Assembly: GCA_016215025.1 (NCBI GenBank)
Contig: JACRMI010000025.1
Location: forward strand, 1 to 64,000
Length of the DNA: 64,000 nt
Direction of reading: 5' to 3'
Source of the DNA: Chloroflexota bacterium
Lineage (GTDB): Bacteria > Chloroflexota > Anaerolineae > UBA4142
The position numbers and the translations under genes are program-made. Below, one piece after another: positions 9,164 through 16,745 of the stretch. Each line of letters begins with the position of its first letter. Within the stretch, counting starts at the first letter, position 1. The notes under the pieces were generated by a model that had not been told where the DNA came from, made no database searches, and was given only the letters and a program-made list of their open reading frames with translations.

Positions 9164-9811
9164 ATGAAGCGAATGTTATCCGCATGGAGAAATGTTCTAA
9201 TCCATCCTGGAGAAGGAGTTTTTGAAAAAGAACTTGCCGATCCCAATGCGACTCTAAGAACTGGAATACAGTGGCTTGGTATAGGAATAACCCTATCTGC
9301 CATATTGAGTGGAATCAGCACATTTTTATATGAATCTTTTTCAACTGCATATGTTGGTACCCGGTCATTTTTAGTGATTTCTTTGTTGGGAAAATTAGGA
9401 ATTACTTTTGATCCATTGAGCATTCGAGATTGGATAAGTTCTCCCATGGCTGGGGGTCTCTTTGCGTTTTTCGTTTTTCTTATTGGAGCTCCTCTCATGC
9501 TTCTAATTGCATTTGTTAGTGCATTTGGCTTAGCAGAGTTACTGGGCGGGAAAGGAAGTTTTTCAAAACAAACTTATGCATTAGCTTTATTCGTTCCCAG
9601 TTTGATGATAATTGCAAATGCTTTAGGCATGTTTCGTCTAATCGGAGTTTGTATGGTCACTCCTGTTCTATGGGTCTTTGCTATTATCTTGTCAATTTTT
9701 GCAATAAAGGTTGTGTATGGTCTTTCAAGAATTAAATCTTCGATTATTGTCGTAACACTTTATCTTGTGATAACCCTGGTAGTTATCATTTTGAATCCAC
9801 CTCGCCTGTAA
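9164..9811 (+). CDS. Yip1-like integral membrane protein
   Basis: The start is ATG at 9164, placed 7 bases after a perfect AGGAGG. The 215-residue protein has about five hydrophobic segments. The N-terminal part (NVLIHPGEGVFEKE) and general layout fit the Yip1/DUF1282 membrane family, whose bacterial function is poorly known. Codons are markedly A/T-ending (runs such as TTTTTATATGAATC) compared with the GC-rich flanking genes, which suggests recent acquisition or relaxed selection. It stands alone, between the nitrilase (opposite strand) and the M20 peptidase. Confidence 0.6.
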   Translation: MKRMLSAWRNVLIHPGEGVFEKELADPNATLRTGIQWLGIGITLSAILSGISTFLYESFSTAYVGTRSFLVISLLGKLGITFDPLSIRDWISSPMAGGLFAFFVFLIGAPLMLLIAFVSAFGLAELLGGKGSFSKQTYALALFVPSLMIIANALGMFRLIGVCMVTPVLWVFAIILSIFAIKVVYGLSRIKSSIIVVTLYLVITLVVIILNPPRL

Positions 9812-9896
9812 TAGTCAAAATTGCCTCATCCACACTTCCCACTTTTATGGTAATATATGCCCAATCGAACGAACCCCAACTTACCGCGAGGATAAA

Positions 9897-11267
9897 ATGT
9901 CTTCCCTGAACCAAGCAATCGAATTTGCTCGCTCAAATCACGCGCGCTATCTTTCCGAGTTGAAAGAAATCATGGCAATCCCCAGCGTATCGACGCTGCC
10001 CGCGCATAAAGCCGATATGCAGCGCGCCGCCGAGTGGCTATCGAATCAGCTCACTGGCATGGGATTCAAAAACGTGGCGGTCTTGCCGACCGGCGGTCAT
10101 CCCGTCGTCTACGGCGAATTGCTCAACGCGCCGGGCAAACCGACCGTGCTCATTTACGGTCACTATGACGTTCAGCCCGCCGATCCGCTCAACGAATGGG
10201 TGACACCGCCGTTCGAGCCGACCGTGCGCGGCGATAATATTTACGCGCGCGGCGCATCCGACATGAAGGGGCAGATTCACGGCGCGCTCAAAGCGCTCGA
10301 ATCCTGGGTCAAGAATGGCGGCGTGCCGGTCAATATCAAAGTGATGGTCGAAGGCGAGGAAGAACTTGGCTCGCCCAACCTCGGCGCGTTCATCGCGCAA
10401 AACCGAGACAAACTCAAATGCGATTTCATGCTGAATACCGATTCGGGGATTCTTCGCCCCGATCTGCCGTCGATTGTGTACGGCTTGCGCGGTCTGGCGT
10501 ATTTCGAAATTTGGGTCCACGCGCCCCAGCATGATTTGCATTCAGGATTGTTTGGCGGATCGATTCACAATCCCGCGCAAGCGCTGTGCGAACTTGTCGC
10601 GGGTATGCACGACGCCGATGGTCACATCACCCTCCCAGGATTCTACGACAAGGTAAAAGTCTGGTCCGATGAAGAGCGCGCCGAGCTTGCGCGCGTGCCG
10701 CACTCGGACGATGAATGGCTCAAAATGACGGGCGTCCCCAAACTGTACGGCGAAAAAGGATACACGACGCTTGAGCGATTAGGCACGCGCCCGACTCTCG
10801 AAGTGAACGGCATCCTGTCTGGATTTACCGGCGAAGGAATCAAGACCGTGCTGCCGGCGAAAGCGATGGCGAAAATTTCGATGCGACTTGTGCCATACCA
10901 AGACCCTGCGCAAGTCGAACAGCAATTGAAAGAGTATATGCAGCGCAACGCGCCGCCGACGATTCGATGGGAAGTCAAAGCGATGGGAACCGCGACGCCG
11001 ATGCTCGTCGAGCGTGATACGCCCGGCATGAAGGCAGCGATTGCCGCGCTCAAAGAAACGTTCGGGGTTGAGCCAGTGTTCAAGCTCGAAGGTGGGACCG
11101 TGCCGGTGGTCAACATGGTCAAGAATCAACTCGGCGTCGATTCGGTGCAGCTCGGTTTCGGTTTGCCCGACGATAATTTTCACGGACCGAACGAAAAGTT
11201 GCACTTGCCCAACTACTATCGCGGCATCGAAACCTTCATTCGCTTTTTCGATTTGATTGGACGATGA
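9897..11267 (+). CDS. M20 family metallopeptidase (dipeptidase/carboxypeptidase-like)
   Basis: A zinc-dependent hydrolase of small peptides or N-acylated amino acids, cytosolic, 456 residues. Visible metal and catalytic motifs in order: YGHYDVQPAD (His and catalytic Asp), ARGASDMKGQ (bridging Asp), EGEEELGS (catalytic Glu and metal Glu), and NFHGPNEKLHL (C-terminal His). The central dimerisation domain (HSGLFGG) is complete. The layout matches the CNDP/DapE-like dipeptidases of M20. The start is ATG with GAGG about 6 bases upstream. The exact substrate is not predictable. Confidence 0.93.
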   Translation: MSSLNQAIEFARSNHARYLSELKEIMAIPSVSTLPAHKADMQRAAEWLSNQLTGMGFKNVAVLPTGGHPVVYGELLNAPGKPTVLIYGHYDVQPADPLNEWVTPPFEPTVRGDNIYARGASDMKGQIHGALKALESWVKNGGVPVNIKVMVEGEEELGSPNLGAFIAQNRDKLKCDFMLNTDSGILRPDLPSIVYGLRGLAYFEIWVHAPQHDLHSGLFGGSIHNPAQALCELVAGMHDADGHITLPGFYDKVKVWSDEERAELARVPHSDDEWLKMTGVPKLYGEKGYTTLERLGTRPTLEVNGILSGFTGEGIKTVLPAKAMAKISMRLVPYQDPAQVEQQLKEYMQRNAPPTIRWEVKAMGTATPMLVERDTPGMKAAIAALKETFGVEPVFKLEGGTVPVVNMVKNQLGVDSVQLGFGLPDDNFHGPNEKLHLPNYYRGIETFIRFFDLIGR

Positions 11268-11272
11268 CCTTT

Positions 11273-11425
11273 TCATTGCGAGAAGGCACGCAGTACGATC
11301 GACGCATCAACCAGAGCTAAACGATTCGCGTGACGACGAAGCAAGCTCCGTCTTTGGTGGAGCTTGCTTCGTCGCTCTTTGGGCATTCGATAACGACACT
11401 TGTTCAAATCGCTCCTCGGAATGAC
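11273..11425. repeat. Palindromic repeat, family A, long copy
   Basis: TCATTGCGAGAAGGCACGCAG at one end and CTCCTCGGAATGAC at the other. The first part is shared with the element at 7560-7676 (GCGAGAAGGCACGCAG, AACGATTCGCGTG). Confidence 0.7.
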
Positions 11426-11532
11426 ATCACAAAAGACGAATCTCCGCTAATTTTGTTTTTTACTGGCGTGATTAGCGCGATACTTGTACCGCTCTGCGTT
11501 TGGTGCAGTGCAGTTGTTCGCGGATTGTTTTT

Positions 11533-11560
11533 TTGCAATACAACCCAACCGCAGTATAAT
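11533..11560 (+). promoter_or_regulatory. Candidate promoter of galU
   Basis: TTGCAA, 16 bases, TATAAT. An AGGAGG ribosome site follows at 11576-11581, before the ATG at 11593. Confidence 0.6.
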
Positions 11561-11592
11561 CGAGCCGTCATCCTTAGGAGGAATTCATCGTC

Positions 11593-12474
11593 ATGACCGA
11601 AATCAACATCGCCGTAGTGCCCGTCGCCGGACTCGGCACGCGGCTCTTGCCTGCCACCAAATCACAGCCGAAAGAAATGTTGCCTGTCGGACGCAAACCT
11701 GTCGTGCAATACGTCGTCGAAGAATTGACGCGCGTCGGCATGAAGCGTTTGCTCTTTGTCACGGGACCCGGCAAAGCATCGATTGAAAATCATTTCGATC
11801 TGAACGGCGAATTGATTCAAAATTTGCGCGAGACCGGCAAAGAAGAATTGCTTTCCGAACTTGCCTTCGAGCGCGCGCCTGTGCAATATTTCTACACCCG
11901 CCAACGCCAACTGCTTGGACTAGGTCATGCGGTCTTGTGCGCCGAGCCGTACGTCGGCGATCAACCCTTCGTCGTCGCGCTCGGCGATTCGATCATCGGC
12001 ATCAACGCGAGCAGCGACATTGTGCGGCGCATGACCGAAGCGTTTGGCGAAAAGAATGCCGATGTGATCGTCGCGTTCGAGCAAGTGCCGATGAGCGAGA
12101 TTCACAACTATGGCGTCGCCAAACCCAGGACCGACGGCGATGTCTTCCAGATCGACGATGTGATCGAAAAGCCCAGCGCCGTCGAAGCGCCGAGCAACCT
12201 GGCGATTGCGGCGCGCTATGTGTTCGCGCCGAAAATTTTTGATGCGATCAAATCGACCAAGCCCGGCAAAGGCGGCGAGATTCAACTCACCGATGCGATT
12301 CGCTTGATCATTCGCAATGGCGGCAAGGTGTACGGCATGAAACTCGTCGGCGCAGAACGTCGCTTTGACATTGGCAATTTCGATTCGTATTTCAGGGCGT
12401 TCGTCGAGTTTGCGCTCGCCGACGAAAAGCACGGCGCAGCCCTGAGAGAATTCGTCAAGCAACTAATTCACTAA
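11593..12474 (+). CDS. galU: UTP--glucose-1-phosphate uridylyltransferase
   Basis: Forms UDP-glucose from UTP and glucose-1-phosphate for polysaccharide and glycolipid synthesis. The 293-residue protein has the nucleotidyltransferase signature VPVAGLGTRLLPATKSQPKE at the N-terminus, the GLGHAVLCAEPYVGDQPFVV and LGDSII segments, the VIEKPS lysine region, and GGEIQLTDAI near the C-terminus. Length and motifs are standard for bacterial GalU. A sugar kinase gene follows on the same strand about 100 bases downstream, so substrates other than glucose-1-phosphate are possible. Confidence 0.95.
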   Translation: MTEINIAVVPVAGLGTRLLPATKSQPKEMLPVGRKPVVQYVVEELTRVGMKRLLFVTGPGKASIENHFDLNGELIQNLRETGKEELLSELAFERAPVQYFYTRQRQLLGLGHAVLCAEPYVGDQPFVVALGDSIIGINASSDIVRRMTEAFGEKNADVIVAFEQVPMSEIHNYGVAKPRTDGDVFQIDDVIEKPSAVEAPSNLAIAARYVFAPKIFDAIKSTKPGKGGEIQLTDAIRLIIRNGGKVYGMKLVGAERRFDIGNFDSYFRAFVEFALADEKHGAALREFVKQLIH

Positions 12475-12576
12475 GACCGAATCGTTACACCACAGAAGGA
12501 AAGAAACACGGAATTTCTTATTTTTTCCGTGTCCCTTCGGTCGGTGGGGAAAAACACATTTTCGCAAAGGCATTCT

Positions 12577-13593
12577 ATGAACATCATTCGTAAACGCGCG
12601 TATGCGCGCGCCGCATTGCTCGGCAATCCATCCGATGGTTACAACGGCAAAACGATTTCGGTGATCGTGCGCAATTTTCGCGCCGAGGTGGTCTTGTACG
12701 AATGGGACACGGTCGAGATTGTGCTGGCGGAAGATGATCGCGCGCGCTTTAGTTCGATTTACGATTTGGCGAAAGATGTCAAGCTGCACGGCTATTACGG
12801 CGGCATTCGGCTCATCAAGGCGACGATCAAACGCTTTGTCGATTATTGCGAACGCAAGGGGATTCAACTCCACGACAAGAATTTTTCCGTTCGATACGAA
12901 ACGAATATTCCGCGCCAGGTCGGCATGGCGGGTTCGAGTGGACTCATCACCGCGACGCTGCGCTGCTTGATGGAATTTTACGGCGTCGCTATTCCGCGCG
13001 AGGTGCAGCCTAGTCTCGTGCTCGCCGTGGAAAACGAAGACCTGGGAATTGCCGGTGGTTTGCAAGACCGCGTGATTCAAGTGTACGAAGGTGTCGTCTT
13101 CATGGATTTTTCCCAAGACTGCGAACGCATCGTCGATGGTTATAAAACGTACGCATACGAACCTCTCGATCCTGCGCTTTTGCCGCAACTCTACATCGCG
13201 TATTCCGTTTCGCTTGCTGAGCCGACCGAAGTTTTTCACAACGATATTCGCGGACGTTACAGTCGTGGCGAAGAACTCGTCGTCAATGCGATGACGCACT
13301 GTGCTGAACTTGCGGCAAGTGGACGGAATGCGTTGCTCTCACGCGACTATGATCTCTTGGCGAAATTGATGGACGAAAATTTCGATACGCGGCGCAGTTT
13401 CTACAATCTTGCGCCGTGGCAGGTTCAAATGATCGAAGAAGCGCGCGCGTGCGGCGCGAGTGCGAACTTTGCTGGGTCTGGCGGTGCCATCATCGGCGCT
13501 TATCAAAACGAAGCCATGTACGAGCGCATCTGCAACAACATGGCGGCGATTGGCTGCCAAACGGTGAAACCGCTCATAGCGGCTGGCAAATAG
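12577..13593 (+). CDS. GHMP family sugar kinase, glucuronokinase-like
   Basis: The start is ATG at 12577 with AAGG six bases upstream; the longer ORF starts in a repeat. The 338-residue protein has the GHMP motifs RARAALLGNPSDGYNGK (motif 1), PRQVGMAGSSGLITA (ATP-binding motif 2) and ANFAGSGGAIIG (motif 3). The N-terminal pattern recalls glucuronokinases, which phosphorylate a free sugar acid at C1. Lying directly after galU, it could feed a sugar-1-phosphate to the uridylyltransferase, giving a two-step salvage route to a UDP-sugar. Family membership is firm; the substrate is inferred. Confidence 0.8.
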   Translation: MNIIRKRAYARAALLGNPSDGYNGKTISVIVRNFRAEVVLYEWDTVEIVLAEDDRARFSSIYDLAKDVKLHGYYGGIRLIKATIKRFVDYCERKGIQLHDKNFSVRYETNIPRQVGMAGSSGLITATLRCLMEFYGVAIPREVQPSLVLAVENEDLGIAGGLQDRVIQVYEGVVFMDFSQDCERIVDGYKTYAYEPLDPALLPQLYIAYSVSLAEPTEVFHNDIRGRYSRGEELVVNAMTHCAELAASGRNALLSRDYDLLAKLMDENFDTRRSFYNLAPWQVQMIEEARACGASANFAGSGGAIIGAYQNEAMYERICNNMAAIGCQTVKPLIAAGK

Positions 13594-13607
13594 CAAATAG
13601 CGGCTGG

Positions 13608-13656
13608 CAGATGGCAGATGGCGGTTGGCTATACGCTATCTGCCATCTGCTTTTTT
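13608..13656 (+). terminator. Rho-independent-like terminator after the sugar kinase
   Basis: GCAGATGGCAGAT pairs with ATCTGCCATCTGC, followed by TTTTTT. The stem is part of a repeat built from GGCAAATAGC/GGCAGATGGC units. Confidence 0.65.
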
Positions 13657-13671
13657 CTGAAAGAATAACTT

Positions 13672-16413
13672 GTGGTGCGCATCCTTCAATTTGATTCAGC
13701 GAATGCTTCGCTCGATAACGCCGGCGGCAAAGGCGCGAACCTCGTGCACATGACGCGCGCCGGTTTTCCTGTTCCCGGCGGATTCATCATTGCCACGCAA
13801 GCGTATCGCGATTTTGTAAATGCGAATGCGCTCAGCGAAAAAATCGCAACGATTCTAAACACACTCCAAGCCGATAACCCCGACGCGCTCGAAGCCGCAT
13901 CGACGACGATTCGCAACCTGTTCGCCAAAGGCACAATGCCAGCAGAACTTGCGCGCGAAATTGTGTCTTCATATCTGGTCATTTCGAGCGAAGCGAGAAA
14001 TCTCTCTCCCAATCAAAGAGATTTCTTAGTCGTTCCACTCCCTCGAAATGACAGTATTCCCGTCGCCGTGCGGTCATCGGCAACTGCAGAAGATTTGCCA
14101 GAGTTGTCGTTCGCGGGACAACAAGACACATACCTCAACATCATCGGCGAAGAAAATTTGTTGCACGCGGTCGTCAATTGCTGGAGCAGTCTGTGGACGG
14201 CGCGCGCTATCGGTTATCGCGCACGAAATAATATTCCTCAGAACGAAACCGCGCTCGCGGTGATTGTGCAAGCGATGGTGCAGAGCGAAGCATCGGGCGT
14301 GATGTTCACGGCGAATCCGCTCACCGGCTTGCGCACGCAAATTGTGATCGATGCAACGCTTGGCTTGGGCGAGGTGCTCGTGTCAGGTCAAGTCGAGCCA
14401 GACAATTACATCGTCGATATTTCAAGCAAATCGATCATCGAAAAAACGCTCGGCGCAAAAGCGATTGCGATTCGTAGTAAAGCCGATGGCGGAACGGTTA
14501 CCCAAGACCAAAATGCGGCACAGAAACAGGCACTGCCCGACGCGCAGATTCTCGAACTGGCAGAACTCGGTCGGCGAGTAGCAGAGGAATATAAATTCCC
14601 GCAAGACATCGAATGGGCGTGGGCAAACGGCAAACTGTATTTGCTGCAATCGCGCGCGATCACGTCGCTGTATCCTTTGCCCGAAGGTGTCACACCCGAA
14701 GACTTGCGTGTGATGTTTTCGTTCGGCGCAGTCCAAGGCATGCTCGATCCGCTGACGCCGCTCGGACGGGATGTGTTTCGTGTGGCGTTCTCCGGGGGTG
14801 CAGCGCTTTTCGGTTCTCATGTGAGCTATCTTGAACAACGTGTTGCACACATCGCGGGTGAACGTCTTTGGATCGATTTTACTGCTGTCGCGCGTAGTCC
14901 GATTGGTCATCGCATCCTGCCCGCGTTGTTCAATTACCTCGAAGCAGGCGGACGCGGCGCGCTGATCGAATTGCTCAACGATCCGCGATTGCAGCCCGGA
15001 GAACACCACGCGAAATTATCGATCCTGTTCAGCATTGCACAATTCGTATTGCCGGTGATTGCGCAAATTTTCCGCAATTGGCTGAATCCCGATCATCGTC
15101 CGGAGGAAATACTGACGACGACGGATCGCGGCATCGCAGAATTGCAGGCGCGTAGTGAATCGATCACGGGTACGCGCGAAGAAAAGTTACAGCAGCGCGT
15201 TCAACTCTTTGCTAATCTTGCACGTACGTTTCCGGATCATCTTTTGCCCATCGCGTTTGGTCTGGCGTCGGGGATGGCAGCGTTTAACATCCTCGTGCAA
15301 AATGCCAAGCACGCGACAGGCAGCGATCAACTTGCGCTTGCCATCGTGCGCGGCGTGCCGCATAACGTGACAACCGAAATGGATTTGGCGTTGTGGCAAA
15401 CAGCAAAAACGATTCGCGCCGACGACGCATCGCAACGTGAGTTGTCGAATCGACCGGCGCAAGACCTCGCGCGCGATTATCGCGCGGGCAAATTGCCCAT
15501 CATCGCACAGAACGCCGCCGCAAAATTTTTGCGACGATACGGAATGCGCGGAATTGCCGAAATCGATTTGGGGCGCGCGCGTTGGAACGAAGATCCGACG
15601 CCGGTCTTTCAATCGCTTGCCAGTTATCTGAAAATCGAGAATGAGGCGATGGCTCCGGATGTCGTCATTGCGTCGAGCGCACGACGCGCGGAGGAAGCTG
15701 CCAAAGAACTCGAAGCTGCGGTGCGCAAAACGCATCTCGGCGCGCTCAAAGCGCGCATCGTTCGATTTGCGGTCCGGCGCACGCGCGCGTTTATCGGTCT
15801 ACGTGAAGCACCCAAGTTCCATGCCATTCGACGAATGGGCATCATTCGCAGTGCGTTGCTCGCATCGGGCAAGGATTTTGTTGACACAGGTATGCTGAAT
15901 CAGGCAGACGACGTGTTCTTTCTATCGTTCGAGGAATTGCAAGCGTTCGCAGGCGGCGAATCGCGCGATTGGAAAAGGATTGTTGCCAATCATCGTGCGG
16001 TATTTGCGCGCGAAAAAATGCGGCGACAGATTCCGCGCTTGCTTTTGAGCGACGGTCGTGCGATTTACGAAGGTATGAGTGACGCGAACATGGCGAGTGG
16101 AAGTTTACGCGGTAGTCCCGTTTCGCCCGGCGTCGTCGAAGGCAACGCGCATATCGTTTTCGATCCGCACAACGCGCAACTTGTTCCCGGCGAAATCCTC
16201 GTGTGCCCGGGAACCGATCCCGCGTGGACGCCATTGTTTTTATCGGCAGGGGGATTGGTGATGGAAGTCGGCGGGCTGATGACGCACGGCGCGGTGGTTG
16301 CACGCGAATACGGAATTCCAGCGGTCGTCGGAGTCAATCGGGCGACGACGCGTTTGCAAACGGGGCAAAAAATTCGTGTGAATGGTACAACAGGAGTAAT
16401 TGAGTTGCTGTAA
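13672..16413 (+). CDS. PEP synthase / rifampicin phosphotransferase-like enzyme with an in-frame repeat insertion
   Basis: A dikinase-type protein of 913 residues. The N-terminal PPDK/PEP-synthase ATP-grasp domain (about 1-330) contains NAGGKGANL, RSSATAEDLPELSFAGQQ and GVMFTANPLTG. A middle domain opens with GAVQGMLDPLTPLGRD. The C-terminal swivelling domain carries the phosphohistidine motif GGLMTHGAVVAREYGIPAVV. This ATP-grasp/middle/His order is that of rifampicin phosphotransferase and related enzymes rather than classical PEP synthase, which ends with a PEP-binding TIM barrel. Residues about 103-127 are encoded by a 75-base palindromic repeat, exactly 25 codons, in a loop before the RSSATAED motif. 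The start is GTG at 13672 or 13675. Substrate unknown. Confidence 0.8.
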   Translation: MVRILQFDSANASLDNAGGKGANLVHMTRAGFPVPGGFIIATQAYRDFVNANALSEKIATILNTLQADNPDALEAASTTIRNLFAKGTMPAELAREIVSSYLVISSEARNLSPNQRDFLVVPLPRNDSIPVAVRSSATAEDLPELSFAGQQDTYLNIIGEENLLHAVVNCWSSLWTARAIGYRARNNIPQNETALAVIVQAMVQSEASGVMFTANPLTGLRTQIVIDATLGLGEVLVSGQVEPDNYIVDISSKSIIEKTLGAKAIAIRSKADGGTVTQDQNAAQKQALPDAQILELAELGRRVAEEYKFPQDIEWAWANGKLYLLQSRAITSLYPLPEGVTPEDLRVMFSFGAVQGMLDPLTPLGRDVFRVAFSGGAALFGSHVSYLEQRVAHIAGERLWIDFTAVARSPIGHRILPALFNYLEAGGRGALIELLNDPRLQPGEHHAKLSILFSIAQFVLPVIAQIFRNWLNPDHRPEEILTTTDRGIAELQARSESITGTREEKLQQRVQLFANLARTFPDHLLPIAFGLASGMAAFNILVQNAKHATGSDQLALAIVRGVPHNVTTEMDLALWQTAKTIRADDASQRELSNRPAQDLARDYRAGKLPIIAQNAAAKFLRRYGMRGIAEIDLGRARWNEDPTPVFQSLASYLKIENEAMAPDVVIASSARRAEEAAKELEAAVRKTHLGALKARIVRFAVRRTRAFIGLREAPKFHAIRRMGIIRSALLASGKDFVDTGMLNQADDVFFLSFEELQAFAGGESRDWKRIVANHRAVFAREKMRRQIPRLLLSDGRAIYEGMSDANMASGSLRGSPVSPGVVEGNAHIVFDPHNAQLVPGEILVCPGTDPAWTPLFLSAGGLVMEVGGLMTHGAVVAREYGIPAVVGVNRATTRLQTGQKIRVNGTTGVIELL
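13978..14052. repeat. Palindromic repeat, family A, inside a coding sequence
   Basis: GTCATTTCGAGCGAAGCGAG to CTCCCTCGAAATGAC, 75 bases, closely similar to the intergenic copy at 6765-6834. It is translated in frame as part of the PEP-synthase-like protein. Confidence 0.9.
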
Positions 16414-16438
16414 AATCAAATAGGCGAGTTGAAAAACC

Positions 16439-16693
16439 TTATCTGGTGCTTTCAAGTAGGATGGTTTTTTCCCTTAATTCTTCATACAAGAAGCGATATT
16501 TTTTGTATGCGCGTAGCGGCATTGCGGTCGTCGATACGCCGGCAAGGACAATTAAAGCATCGATGAGAAAGGTCACTAGAAACGTTCCTAATGTTATGCC
16601 GTGATTAAAGAATAAAATGGTTATGCTGGCACAAGCAATTATCACTGGTAATCCAACACCAATCTTAAAAATGATGGGAACGGTAATTTCCAT
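16439..16693 (-). CDS. Small two-helix membrane protein
   Basis: ATG at 16693 gives 84 residues with two hydrophobic helices (IGVGLPVIIACASITILFF and TFLVTFLIDALIVLAG) and a charged C-terminal tail. The longer ORF uses a TTG and an N-terminus encoded by a CGCGGATGAACGCAGA repeat. It lies about 50 bases downstream of the S9 peptidase gene and may be co-transcribed. I do not recognise the family. Confidence 0.5.
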   Translation of the reverse strand: MEITVPIIFKIGVGLPVIIACASITILFFNHGITLGTFLVTFLIDALIVLAGVSTTAMPLRAYKKYRFLYEELREKTILLESTR

Positions 16694-16745
16694 AGGCCAA
16701 TTCCGAGGTTGGAGAAGTTTTAATCTGCGTTCATCCGCGTCCAAT

